Shown: in pieces, positions 25,089 to 37,400 of the stretch
Position numbering within the stretch: position 1 is the stretch's first letter
Layout of the letters: each line of letters opens with the position of its first letter
Assembly (NCBI GenBank): GCA_035771175.1
Contig: CM069606.1
Location: 33,882,816 to 33,946,815, forward strand
Direction: 5' to 3'
From: Paratinospora sagittata
Lineage: Eukaryota > Streptophyta > Magnoliopsida > Ranunculales > Menispermaceae
DNA: 64,000 nt
Notes under the pieces: generated by a model
Told to the model about the DNA's origin: nothing
What the model saw: the letters and a program-made list of their open reading frames with translations, nothing else
The model's database searches: none
Made by a program: the position numbers and the translations under genes

Positions 25089-25538
25089 TTGTCTTCATTT
25101 TCTATTTATTCTGCTTGATCCTCTCTTGATTAAATTTCTTGGCTAAAGAGATTAGTCGTAAGTGTGACAGCTCCCATAGTTCCTCGTGATTACTGTATAT
25201 AACTCCTTGCAGACCATCACCACTTCTTGGACACCTCAATTGAATGTACAACTACATCCTTTGGAATGAACATGCTGTCTCCTATGGGCATGTGCAAGAT
25301 GTGTTTACGTCTAAACCAATATTCTAATAATATTTCAATCGAATATCATGAAACCAATTACTCATGCTACTCCATAGAATCAAGTGCGAAACAACATGAA
25401 GATTAAAGTCTGTGAACTTTACAAGATTGTTACTCCATAGAATCAAGTGCGAAACCACATGAAGATTAAAGTGTGTGAACTTTACAAGATTGTTTCAGTG
25501 TTCTGATACCATTTTAGTTGTCACAACTTGCTCATACT
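25089..25538. repeat. Intergenic DNA with a 63-bp tandem duplication
   Basis: No gene is seen. A 63-bp segment starting TACTCCATAGAATCAAG is present twice in tandem (25368-25430 and 25431-25493) with only two or three differences. Confidence 0.6.
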
Positions 25539-27922
25539 TAGGGGTGGCAAAAACACATAAAATTAGTACAAACAACACATACTATTAACAAACATATCAC
25601 ATGTACTCAGCCCACTTTTAAAATAGACAAGATTTTTTCATCCGTACCTATATATTTCAAAAAGTGGGCTACTCGCTTTTGTCCGAATTTTATAATTTTA
25701 TTTTAAAAATATATTTAAAAAACTCTAAATAACATAAATAAGCTTAATTTAAAAATATAAATTCTTATTTTAAGATTGAATCCATTTTATCTTTTTACGA
25801 ATATTATATATATAAACAATAAATTTATAGTATTTATTTAACCATATATAGAGAGCTAAAGAAAAAATATTTTGATATGAGTTTTAATCTAATCAAATTA
25901 AACTATTATAAACTATATAATTATAGTTGTAAACATAATATTAAGCTTACAATAAACTAGTGTATTTAATAAGTCTTTATTATACATTTTAAGTAGTATG
26001 AATATAAATTACAAGTTTACTAAAAAAGTAAATAAAGAATATTTTTTGAATAAGTCTTATTTCAAACTATATCACCTTTCATTTAAAGTTGTCTTTTTCA
26101 AAAAAGTACTAGTAGTAATATTAGTAAAATGTTAATCAAGATTTTATTTAATTTTTAAAAAATTACATGCTATACATGTGCATGCCCACTACATGTTAGT
26201 GTAAAATCTTGTATGAAGAATAAACTTTTAAATTATTCAACATATAAGTAGTAAAAAACTATTGAAAATTATTTATTGTCACACCCCGCCCGGATGCGCC
26301 TAAACCGGCGGTACACTCACGGACGGGGTGCGCATTTGGAATTATCACAATGGTAATAATAGAGTACGCAGCGGAAATATAAAACAGTACAAATCTGACT
26401 TCATTTAATTCAGAATTCATTTGTATATGACATAGTCAAGGGAACATACTCCCCAAAATCCTCAATGAATAATACAAAGGGTACAAAATGTGGGCCTCAT
26501 AAACCTGCACCCAATCCACCCTAATTTTCTATGAAAAATTGGATAATAATGGAGTGAGCTTAAAGCGCTCAGTGGGTAAAATAATTCGTGACTATAACAA
26601 TTAATAAAGCATACTTCAATATCAAATATCTTAAATACACATGAGAGCATCATAATCAATCAATATGTATGTATACATGACACCGTCTCGTAATGGTTTG
26701 ATGAACGTACATCGCCTGAGTTCACGTACAGATGTCCTTCCCCAGGCGTAGCCAGGTTCTCACTATACGTCATTCCTCAGGAACGATGCTCTGGATTCAT
26801 GAACTGATGTCCCTCCCCAGGCGTAGCCGGGTTCTCATTGTACGTCCCTCTCCAGAGAAATACAATGAATAGCGAGCAATGTTCCTAACTATTCTATGAA
26901 TCATAAACCACATACGTCCCTAGGTGGTGATATGTATGATGCCAATGCATGAACTGGTCTAGTATACTGGTCTGATCTTTTCTTGACATTTAGACTGACT
27001 TTGGCAACGTCTGGTGATCCTTATCAGAGTTGGTATCACGACGTGCAAGGTTAGGACATTCAGTATTACTTGTATAAGCTGATAGCTTTCAATAAGACCA
27101 ACTAGATCAGTTCCCAGTTGAGAGGTGAGACACAAGGTCTGCTTAAATACCAATCGCCTAGAGCAGCCCGCTGCCTCCCGTTCACTATTTAAAGTTACTG
27201 AGGACAAGACCGAGTCTAGTCGAGCCAGATCGACCACAAATCCGGCATTATAAATGTGTAATACATGAATTCCAAATATATAGGCATATGTGCGACAGTA
27301 CAAATATTATATGACATAATGTAGTATAAATGAACAGTAGACATAATAATAATTGAATGTAAACTTTAATAAAAGTTATAAAACACGCAAACCTATGTTT
27401 CGTTCCCCACCTTCAGATAAGAACTTCTTCTTTAAGATCTGGCGCTTTCCTCCGGACAGAACTTCGTCGTATCGCACCGAGAGTCTCGAACAGAGAGTCT
27501 CAAACAGAAAAGAACTCAAAATGAGTGAAAAGATGAGAAAAAATCACTAGAGAAGGTAATTTGGTGTGAGAAAATGAGGAGGAGAGAGCTCCTTATATAG
27601 GAGATTTGGCACCTGAGCACCCGAACGTTTAGGAGTCCTGCCCAAACGTTCAGGCATTTCTGCCCAAACGAATTTTTTTTTTTGTGAAATAAAGGGTATT
27701 ACATTTTATATTATATTATATATATATATATTTACTCATACATATAAACCGGGTACCAACCTATTTTTTCGTTTGACTATGTTTGTACCTAGTTCGCTTT
27801 TAAAATGAACATCAAACTTATGTCCGTACCCAACCCGCTTTTGTCACCTGTTATGTCCACACCTGTTTTAAAATGGGTTGGACAAATATGGACAAACCGG
27901 TCCGAACCAACTTTGTCACCTA
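25539..27922. mobile_element. Possible hAT-type non-autonomous element, split by a solo LTR
   Basis: The left end TAGGGGTGGCAAAA and the right end TTTGTCACCTA (complement TAGGTGACAAA) look like the short terminal inverted repeats of plant hAT elements. The interior is AT-rich and non-coding. Without the inserted LTR it would be about 950 bp. I could not find a matching 8-bp target-site duplication, so the ends are tentative. Confidence 0.3.
26277..27703 (-). mobile_element. Solo LTR of the chromovirus family (1.43 kb)
   Basis: Begins TGTCACACCCCGCCC and ends GGGTATTACA; read on the minus strand it starts TGTAATACCC. It is homologous along its length to the LTRs of the complete gypsy element at 48215-60896. 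The flanks TTTAT (26272-26276) and TTTAT (27705-27709) suggest a target-site duplication with a one-base offset. A minus-strand TATA-like stretch lies at about 27590. Small ORFs here (for example 26959-27303 minus) are LTR sequence. Confidence 0.8.
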
Positions 27923-28479
27923 ATGATTGAAATCACAGAGACAAATAGATGTATAGAAGCTCGTACACATGACTATTGACCTAAATGGTCTCTCATTTAG
28001 CACTCTTATACGTGTTTTGATGCTAACAAATAATATACCATTTGGTGCTAATGTTTGAACTAAGCAAGTTTCACAAGCAAAAAGAAGAAAGAAAACGAAT
28101 TTCAAGTACAAATGGACGTAAAACTCAATTCAAGATCAAAGACTCTTCTAATGATGGACATCATGAACAAAGATTGAAGACTTCAAGAAGAGTAGAATTG
28201 AGATTAAGAGAGAGATATGTAAGTCTAGAATTATGATGTACTTTCTTTATTCCTTATTGCTCAATCCTTTCAAATCATACATGCATAAGGTTTTTGCAAA
28301 ATCATCTATCCTTAGAGAAAATATTTTTGATTGATTTGATTCAAAAGTTTTTCGAATGAATTTCAAGCTATTTGCATGTTTTTCTGAATGCTTGGTTTGA
28401 TCTGAAAAGCATAAGTTTTTTATTTGATTTGATCGAGTTTTTGAAAATCAAAAATCTAAAAAATCAAAGTTAGTGTCTT

Positions 28480-28860
28480 TCAGGACATTGATGGTCAATC
28501 TCAAGACGCTAATGCAGTAACTAGTCACTTAATATCGAACCAATATTGCAGGACGCTGATAGACCATTAAAGTGTTGATGGTTTCTGGGTTTGAATGTTT
28601 ATCATTCACATCAGGAAGCTGATCGAGTATGAGCGCCCTCATTGAATGAACCTGAAAACCAACAGTTGCACGTCAGGATGCTAATGGAGAATTAGAGCCC
28701 TCCCTAACATTTTGGGTTTCTGGAAATCAAACTAGTCAGGACGCTTATGTGATATTAACGCCCTCCCTGAGCAAGTCCATGAAAATTTGATTTTTTAGAA
28801 TAGTTCATTTCAAGATGCTACCATGTCTTCAGGCCGCTAATGCGACCTGTCAGAAAATTC
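28480..28860. repeat. Third GAGGGCGCT-type hairpin cluster
   Basis: Pairs such as CAGGACGCT ... AACGCCCTC and CAGGATGCT ... AGAGCCCTC recur with short loops. This is the same design as at 17540-18080, inverted, consistent with the opposite orientation of this LTR. Confidence 0.65.
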
Positions 28861-29055
28861 TAAAATGACTTTCAAAACTATGCTCCGTTCTGACCATTTC
28901 TATTGTCATGTATGCACAGAGATTTCAAAAATTCTTCAACGTTATTGTTAGCTCCATTTTCATAAAAATCTTTGAAAGTTTGATTTGAATTTTAAATTTC
29001 TGAAAACTCTAATGGTCATATTTCAGAGTGTAACGGCTAGTGACTGTTCTCCATC

Positions 29056-29063
29056 TATTTATA
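29056..29063 (+). promoter_or_regulatory. TATA box of the solo LTR
   Basis: TATTTATA followed by a purine-rich leader. It lies downstream of the hairpin cluster, at the position expected for the U3/R border. Confidence 0.45.
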
Positions 29064-29587
29064 CACTCGTTCTAGACATCTTACACAAGAGAGAGAGCTT
29101 ATGCATAGATTCAAACAAATTATCTAGTTTTTCTAGGGTTTCCAGATTTTTGTTAAGTCTTCAAATGAGAAAATGAGTTTCATATTTAAACTACTTCTTC
29201 TCTCATTTTTTAAGATCTTGGAATTGGTGTTTGATCATTAAAAGGATTTTCAAAGTGCATTGTTCAACCATTTTCAAAGATCATCATTCAAGATTTCTAA
29301 AGTTCGCATTTAAGCAATATTGGATCTTGGAAAGGTAAAAGGTTGTAAGTGTCTATTCACTCTCTCTACATCTCGAGCTTAATGTTTAATATCTTGTGAT
29401 TGATGTATATGTAATGTATTATAAGTGTTCTACTTGTTTAGAACCATCTTAATCGTTGCAATCCCTTAACTAAAGTTTGGTGTGTTTCATGATTGAAACA
29501 ACCAAGTCAAGTGAACTTAATTCACTTAAAGATTCCAAGGTTAAAATCATAAGAAGGTTTACCCTCTACCTTAAAGTAGGGTCAAGT

Positions 29588-29770
29588 GGTTCATCCTTAG
29601 CCCACGAAAAGGATCTCGGTTCTTCCTTATCCCACAAAAATAACAAGTGGTTCATCCTTAGCCCGCGAAAAGAATCTCGGTTCTTCCTTATCCCACAAAA
29701 GGAATAAGTGACTCATATTTAGCCTGTGAAAAGGATATGCAGTTCATCCTTAGCCCACAAAAGGATATGT
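29588..29770. repeat. Short tandem repeats in R/U5 of the solo LTR
   Basis: About six diverged ~30-bp units of the form GGTTCATCCTTAGCCCACGA followed by AAAGGATCTC. Confidence 0.7.
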
Positions 29771-30043
29771 TTGCCTTGAACCTATAAAATGACATTTGTA
29801 ACGATTTGGTCCTCACCCGTAAGAGGATTCATTAGTGAAGTTTGGAAATCCGAATTGGAAGATTAGGTAGTGGATGTAGGCGCGGCGAACCACTATAAAC
29901 GCTAGTGTGCTTTATTTTATGCATTTCACTTTATACACCTTAGATTAATTTGAGTATTCAATCCAACTTTATCAAGGAATTTCATTAAGAAATTAGAAAA
30001 ATTCAACCCCCCGGTCGCCTCCTCTTGGGTGTCCAACAATGAC

Positions 30044-31580
30044 CCATTTTCAAGTTCTCATTGTTTCCTTGTTCAAAACATTTTTATAAACAAAAACAAA
30101 ATAACAAAATGAAACTAGGGAATTTGGAGAATTTACTCCCATTTATTGTAGAGTTTTCATACTATGGCCTTAAAACGAAAATGTGGACATGGTGTTCAAG
30201 TTTATCATTACATTTCATCCAAAAGAAAAAAGAAATAGAAAAACACTTAAACTCATCCCTCGTGACCATATCAAAATTAAACCCTAGAAAAATAAGCAAT
30301 GAGGTGAGCTAAAAGGCCCAGTGGATCAAACCTAGTGATTTTCATGTATTATATACAACAATAGAGAAAACATTCACATATCACTATAATCATCGATATG
30401 CTACCACCAACAAGCATATTATTATCATATGAATGAGAAATAAATGAATTGAGTCCATTCGACCATGAGGCTAGGGTACTATTCAACCCGTATATTATAT
30501 TTAGTACATAACAAGGGCTAATCGCACCGGCAACATATCCTAGGGTAAATACATAATATAGAGGTCGCTCCAAGCGTCTAAATCCAAATGCATGAGTGCA
30601 TCATGTCATAAGCAATAACAAAATATCAACTCTATAGAAGTAAATAATACAAGCAAGCTAAATACCTAGTTCTTTCCAAACAAGAAAATGGGGTCTTTAT
30701 GACTTCTACATAGGTGAGGCTCCCTCACGTTACACCAACTACCTTTAACCACTTAGATTAAGTTAACCACCTCTTTGACCCAAGGTTAATTGATCATATA
30801 TGTTGGTTAACTCATGAACCATAATTACACACGGGGTTTGCTCATGTTAAGGTCTTGAATCCTCATCACCTTAACTTGGGTCCACATGAATTCAAGCCAA
30901 TGTATAATTTGAAGCCCAATGTCATTGTTTGGGCTCTCGTGTAATATAGGCCTTATGACAACATTATCTAAATGCTAGATCATTGATCATGGAAACTCCA
31001 CATTCATTGTTCACCTTAGCCGGCAAAATAATAAATTGAAGATCATAACATTATTAATCATAATGCAATATCAATTAATCAACCCAAGGTTCATGATGCT
31101 TATGATCATTGGTTAATTAGATAATCACCGTAATATGAAATATTCTAATATAGTTTCACATGATCTAATCCCAGGGCAATAATACAATTGAGTCTCTCAT
31201 TAACTCATATTTACTCTTAATCCCATTGCAACATGATATGATTACCTTGTTAAAATCATTATCTTGACTTTCTGCAAATCTTCACTTTTTGGAGAATCAC
31301 TCAAATGCTTCATTTTTTTCTTCAAATCTTCACTTTTTGCAGGTTCTTAATGGGAAGATTAAGTTGTAGGTTTGAAAAAGGTTAAAAGAAGAGTAGAATT
31401 ACTATTACGAGAACCAGCACTACAAGTACTGTGCTAGAAAGGGTGGAGTTACAATAGTGTGTTTATTGCCTACATAAAATCTTCTTGACACGAGGGCTAA
31501 AAACACAATACAAACTCAAGCATCCCTCTAATCATCGTGGAGCTTTGCAATATAGTTGAGTGTTTTTTTAGAGTAATGTT
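30044..31580. other. Intergenic DNA, possible fragment of another gypsy-type LTR
   Basis: No coding region is seen. AATGAGGTGAGCTAAAAGG followed by CCCAGTGGATC (about 30298-30325) resembles the GAGTGAGCTTAA...CTCAGTGGGTAAA segment found in the gypsy LTRs here (for example at 26551). No element ends or target-site duplication could be found. Confidence 0.25.
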
Positions 31581-31738
31581 AAAGATATATTTGGTGCTAA
31601 TGTCATTTTTTGATACTGGTCCTCAGTCTCTTTTGAATATTAAAATATTATACAATACACGTACATTCTCAAAATATTCAAAAAAGTTAGGTGTTAGCAG
31701 CGTCAGATAATGACATTAGCACCCAACGTATATAAAAT
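31581..31738. mobile_element. Small foldback element (MITE-like)
   Basis: A perfect 15-bp inverted repeat, GGTGCTAATGTCATT at 31593-31607 and its complement at 31709-31723, extends outward with further imperfect pairing (ATATAT / ATATAC). The interior is about 100 bp of non-coding DNA. The superfamily is not clear. Confidence 0.5.
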
Positions 31739-32274
31739 AATTTTTTTTTAATATATTTTTAGATCACTTGCATCTTCTGGTATAACTTTTTTTTTTAAAA
31801 GAATCGTAAATATTTTTAATTGATTTAGTGATTTAGAGTTTAGAGTTAAAAAGAGGATTAATAGATCTAGAGATAATACAAATTAGTATTTACCCTTAAA
31901 AACCACTTTGATTTCAAAGGTTGTCTCGTGCGTTAGGGTCGAGTTCACCGTATCCTTTCTCCCATCCATTTTCTCATGAAGCCTTGTGGGGCTGTCTCGA
32001 AGAAGCTCACCAATACATTCAATTAAATTAATATAAAAACACGTGGAAAAGAGTGAAAGAAAAAAACAGCATTATGTGGGGAGGGTCGTCAAAGGAGCCG
32101 TGGAAAGAGACGCGTACACACACACTCACAAAAACACGACAACGCCAAGGTCTCCTCCTCTCTTCTCTCACGCTTCCTGCCTTCCTCTCTCAGTCACAGT
32201 CACAGTCACATCTCCGGTCTCACACCCAACACGACAAAGTGTGGGAATGATAAATAATGGAACCAAGAGAAAAA
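31739..32274 (+). promoter_or_regulatory. Promoter/5'-leader-like fragment, possibly from a host gene
   Basis: A G-box core (CACGTGG, 32040-32046) sits beside ATATAAAAAC, followed by a CT-rich, unusually GC-richer stretch (32090-32240) with CAGTCA repeats, which reads like a plant promoter and leader. No coding exon follows: at about 32275 AT-rich repeat DNA begins. The overlapping small ORFs are unconvincing. It may be a decayed or captured gene fragment. Confidence 0.25.
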
Positions 32275-32430
32275 TGTTATTATGAAAATATATTTTTTAA
32301 ATATATTTTATTGACATTATTTTTTTAATTTATTGAATCAGTTTAAATTATTAGTAACACATAATTTGAAGTTATATAATAACTTTAAAAGATAATGTCA
32401 ATAAAGTGTATTTAAAATATATGTTAGTCA
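32275..32430. mobile_element. Small AT-rich foldback element
   Basis: TATTGACATTAT (about 32309-32320) and its complement ATAATGTCAATA (32392-32403) pair, and the pairing continues outward through AT-rich arms. Confidence 0.4.
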
Positions 32431-32844
32431 AGCATTACTCAAATTAAAAAAGAGTATGTTAATCTAACTACAAAAAAATATAACTACACATTTATATTTA
32501 TTAAATTATTTAGTACACACGAATAACATATACATCAAATGAGCATGAATATATAATTATATTATAATTACATTTTTTAATTAGATTAGCACAGTGTAAC
32601 TATATATTTAGTTTTTTTAAAAAAATTATATATTCTTATTTATTAGATTATTTATTACATGCATCGATATGTGTATAATATATATATTCAATGAACATGA
32701 ATATATAATTATATTATAATAATTATTATTATTTAGTTAGATTAGCAAAATGTAACTACACATTTATATTTATTAGATGTTTATTATATATCTTGAAAAG
32801 AATAATACATATGTATATATATTGAAACCAGTATAATACATATA
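32431..32844. repeat. AT-rich diverged tandem repeat (~150 bp period)
   Basis: CATGAATATATAATTATATT followed by TAGATTAGCA and TGTAACTA occurs near 32545 and again near 32696. The unit is about 150 bp and diverged. No gene is seen. Confidence 0.5.
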
Positions 32845-34158
32845 TCTATACCTATTTATAAAAGAGGCAATTTGCTACACTATAGCATTTTTTCAATGGC
32901 TCAATTTTCATGCCTATTTTACCCTTCTACTTGCCGCCTATGACAAACTTACCACTCTACTAGCAGAGACAAGTTTATTTGTCTTCTCCAACTGTTCTTC
33001 TCTTTCTTTGTTCTCTATTTCTCTTGCCCTTCTTTTTCTCATTTTTTGTCGTTTGTGCTCTTCACACAACAACTTCCGGCTCGTAATTCTCAAGTGTTTC
33101 ATCTTCAGTTTCAAGTACGCATCATACTCTTCTATCTCTAATTTGCTATGTTTTTTTCCATCTTTTGTACATTTGTTTTTATATAAAAAAATTTGCAACT
33201 CTTTCAAATCATCGTTTCTCTGTTACTCTTTTGCTTCGTTCCTTTTGCGAATTTTAAGCATCTCACTTTGTTACCTCATAAAATAAAACGGCGTTGTTAT
33301 TATGTTGGTTAGGTTTTCCTTTGGTTTTTTATTTTTATTTCTCCCACAAGTTAGGTTTTTCATTTAGGCGTCTTCGCATCTTGCTTCGAGTTTTACTCTT
33401 TTGGTAAATGTTACTGCATGTACACATATTTTTCAACCCATAAAAGTAATCTATCTTTTCATCGTGCACTTATTTCGTTCGTGTGGATTTTTTTTTCTAC
33501 TCTTCCTTCTTCAATCTTTCATAGCTCATGACCCTTTTTTTTTAAATTTCCTTTTCGCCCTTTTTTTTTATTTTACATTCAATTTTTGGTGCTTCAAACT
33601 AGTTTTTCAACGGCTCCGCCTCTCTTCAAGTTTTTCATATATAGTTATGTTACTTTTGCCCAAAATTTTGTTTACATTTGATAATAATTAGAGTTTCCAG
33701 GTTTTATTTAATCTTTGTCTTTTTTACCTAAAGTTTATGTACATTTGATTATTATTTGGAGCCCATAGATTTGATTGTAAACGTTTCTTTGTTATTTTTT
33801 TTTTTGCTTTAGAACTATTATTTTCAAGTACTCAACTTCTCTTCAATTTTTTAGAAATCAAAAACTTAATTTTTTAAACTTGTTTTTCATCTTAATTTTT
33901 TTTTTTTGGTACTTCACGGCTGTAATTTTCAACAAATCAACCTTTGTGCTTAAGATTCATAGACCATGAGCTTTTGTATATTTTTTCTTCTTACCCAGAA
34001 TTTATGTACATTTAATTATTATTTTGAGCTTACCTTCTGAACCTGGTAATTTTAAGTTTGTTTTGGTTTTATTGTTATTATTCTCCTTGGTGTTCTTATG
34101 TGTGTCTGTTTACATACTGTTATACTCATCCTCGAACATCTTCTTGGTATTTAAAAGC

Positions 34159-34287
34159 ATGTCTCTTTTAAGTCATCTTCCATTATGGTTGATAATAGTT
34201 TTAGTCATTCTTGCTATCCTCTTCTGTGGTCTACTTCGCTTATGTTTTGCCTGTTACATATGTGATGCAGTTGAAGTTGATGATTAA
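34159..34287 (+). CDS. Short hydrophobic ORF upstream of the viral polyprotein
   Basis: A 42-codon ORF that starts MSLLSHLPLW, continues with a strongly hydrophobic stretch (LIIVLVILAILFCGLL), then a short cysteine-containing part, and ends in an acidic VEVDD tail. The same frame is open and hydrophobic further upstream to about 34024 but without an ATG. It ends 151 bases before the polyprotein ATG and lies in the leader of the viral copy. It could be a small membrane protein or a leader ORF that affects translation. I know of no assigned homologue, and chance is possible at this length. Confidence 0.3.
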   Translation: MSLLSHLPLWLIIVLVILAILFCGLLRLCFACYICDAVEVDD

Positions 34288-34438
34288 CTGAGTTGTTAGA
34301 TTTCTCTAATTGGTTTTGGTCCTTAATAGAAGTAGAGGAATCTATTTTTCACCTGTTTTCTCCGTTGGATATAAAAGACAAGGTCTTGACGGGCCAAGAG
34401 AAAGTGCCGACGTAAGACAAAGTGGTCTGAAAATATCC

Positions 34439-37400
34439 ATGGAACCCTTCGGTGATAGTCCTCCTTCATCTTCTACGTCCGACCCTAGTCCGATTTTAAA
34501 ATCTTCCTCTTTTAATTTTTCAAGTCTTCCTGAGTCATGTATCAAACAAGCTTCCAAAATAGATGATTTAGTCGAAGTAACTCACATCCCAGCAGATAGC
34601 AAAGTGTCTGAAACTATTCTTCCTCTGTTAAACCCCTACTGGTTGTTTACAAAAAAGTCTCAGTCCTTTACTACTTCTGTTAAAAAACTTATTAGTCGTA
34701 AGAGTCCTCCTATTAAAGAATACATCCAAAGCACTGCACTTACTCACTGTACTCTTGAGTCCACTATGCAAGAACAATATGTAACTCTTGAGTTTGAACC
34801 TTCTTTCATCCGTCACTGGTTAGCTCATGGCTATACCCATATCCATATGGGAGCTATTCGTCTCGTTCTCTCTTATCATGGTCGAGGTGACCTACCTATG
34901 TCTGCTCGTATTGCTCTGCTTGATACAAATCTTCTCTCATATGAACATGCCTGTATCGGAACAGTCATCACCACTCTCAGTCATGGATCTATGGTCTTCA
35001 CAATCACTCCAGACTTTAACGTTAGTCTGAAAGACCCTACCTTACCTACTAGGTTTAAGGTCCAGATCCAATTCTCTGGGGTTCAACATCGACAGGATAG
35101 TGTCATGGCCACTTTACATCATCAAATGGCTTTCCGTCTTCAAGATCATGCTATCCACCTCCGAACACAGAAGCCTACTGGTACTATCATGGCTTTTGTC
35201 CATGATAATGATGTTCCTACAATTGTTCAAATTCCCAAGCAGATTCCCCAAAAGGAACTTCGTGAGATACTACCGTTAACATGGTTCACCAATTATGAGC
35301 ATTTCCTCAAACGCTCTGAACCTGTTACCAGTACTCTATGCCCTCTCATGAAAAAGCAAGCTGATGGTGCTGTCAAGATTACATTCGGTTCTCTTCAACA
35401 ATCCACTGAAAGTTTACCAGTTCATCACTCTATGATGATTCAACCAGTCTCTCATTATGATTTATCTGATAAAGGTAATCCACCTCTCCACTTTTTTGGT
35501 ACTGATGGACATCTGGTTTATCATTCTCATGTCGATGGACACTTTATATGGGATTGTGCCCCTGAGATGTGCAAACCTGGTTGCACATGTGAAGAAGAAT
35601 TCGAATATGAAGCTTGGTTCGATGATCTTGATTCGCAATATGGTGATCTCTCAAACCATCGCAAAATAAAGAAAAAGAAGAAAATTCCTGTCTTCTCTTC
35701 TTGCCGATCATCTCCTAAGCGACATCAAGAACCTCCTGCTCCACCCGCAGCTCCTATGGTTCCTCCTTGTTATCCGATTGGATCGTATGATCAGGATTTC
35801 CCTCCTCTCACTAGAGTGACAGATCCTACACATCAGACAACGGCTAAACCATTTATACCTCTCAATGAGATCAGATCAGATGGATCTCCGAAGCCGTTAA
35901 CATCTGCTGAAGAAGTATTAAATTGGCAAACAAAAAATGCTATTGTTCAGAATGGTTATCTTCAACAGATTGATCAGCATCTAATTAATCTCACTACGAC
36001 AATGGCCAGTCTTGTTCAAAATACGGATATCCAAGCTGCTATCAGTCAAAAATATTATACTGAACTTCAAACGAAGATACAAGAATTGGATACTCTTCTC
36101 CGATATTATATACAAAATAATATCACTGGTCCCAATTTTGATGCTGCTGAACATGAGATCAGACAATTAAAAGAACAATTGTCATATGTTCTGCATGATC
36201 TCCAAAAGCTTCAACCACCTACAACTCCGGTGTTTCCTGAAGCTTATCCCATGTCTCTTGTCAGATCATCATTCCCTTCTCAACCTTCTCAGTCATCATA
36301 CTCATTTTTACCACCTCCTGTACCTAAAACTGACCGACAATCCGTGTTACTAAACACCCTTATCCTAGCCAGCAAATCACCTGCTCCAAAACCACCAGTT
36401 ATCCCTTTCTCAACTCCCTCCGTTGTTACCTTTCCACAACCAGTCCAGCCACCTGTTACTACACCTCCACGTCCTCGAGGCCCTAGACCTGTTTTTGGAG
36501 ATAAAGGCAAGGCACCCATGCCTTCTTCACCTTTTGTCCCAATCACAACATCTTCTCCTAGTTTTAAGCCTACTGTAGGACCTCTTCAGCCTCCACAGAC
36601 TCAACCTCCTCCGAGTCACCCTATTATACCTTATGATGAATTCCCTCATATCTCACCCATAGATGATCTTGACCGTTTTGAATCCCTCTCTTTGGGAACT
36701 TCTGATACAGAATCTGATCATCCTACAGATGTTTCTTCAGATCCAGCTATGTCTGACTTATCTGCTACTGATTCCTATCTGATAGATATATCTGCTCTTA
36801 ATCAGATTCATATGGCTGATGATCCTTCTTCATCCCAGAATCAACCTCAAGCTTATGATGAAGAAGTAAATATGCGAGATGCTACTCATCAATCACAAGC
36901 ACAAGACCAAGTTAACAATCCTCAGCAATTTTTCAGTCGTAATGGAAATGGTCCTTGGTTTTCTCTAGATGACGTCCCATATGAACAATGGCGTTCCAAG
37001 ATTATATCTTGGGCAGCATGGATGTCAAACCAAATGATTGCTGAACGTACATCTAATGCCGTCATCTCTGACTTCATATCACGATGTACTGGGTTTGTTC
37101 GTGATTGGTTCTCCTCTCTTGGAGAGTATCGCATGCTTCAACTCACTCAGATCTCTCTTACTGATTTCTATAATGTCCTTATTCGCGAATTTATTGGTGA
37201 TGCTGCTACTCTGGAGAAGAAGTATAAACAAGAATATTTCACCATGAAATGTTGTTCTCTCCGGAAGAAAGATCTTTATAGACACTATACTCGAATGCTT
37301 CAGCGTTATCATCTACTTGGCGGATATGATAAAACAGATCTGAAACATACATTTATTGCTTCACTTCCAAAGGAAATTCATCCAGAATTAAACCGTCTTC

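Larger units (their letters stand above)
27974..30038 (+). mobile_element. Solo LTR of a copia element related to the one at 16536-21516
   Basis: The perfect duplication ATGAC flanks it (27969-27973 and 30039-30043). It starts TATTGACC (the expected TG has become TA) and ends in a C-rich stretch and GTCCAACA. Its middle holds the same CAGGACGCT/AGCGCCCTC hairpin cluster (28480-28860) as the minus-strand copia LTRs, here on the opposite strand, then a TATA box and short tandem repeats. Confidence 0.8.

Noticed and set aside
30044..31580. A complete gypsy solo LTR
   Set aside because: Only a short motif is shared with other LTRs; no TG/CA ends with matching flanks could be found.
32938..33207. 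89-codon Lys/Glu-rich minus-strand ORF in the T-rich region
   Set aside because: It is the complement of pyrimidine-rich DNA; the charged composition follows from base bias.
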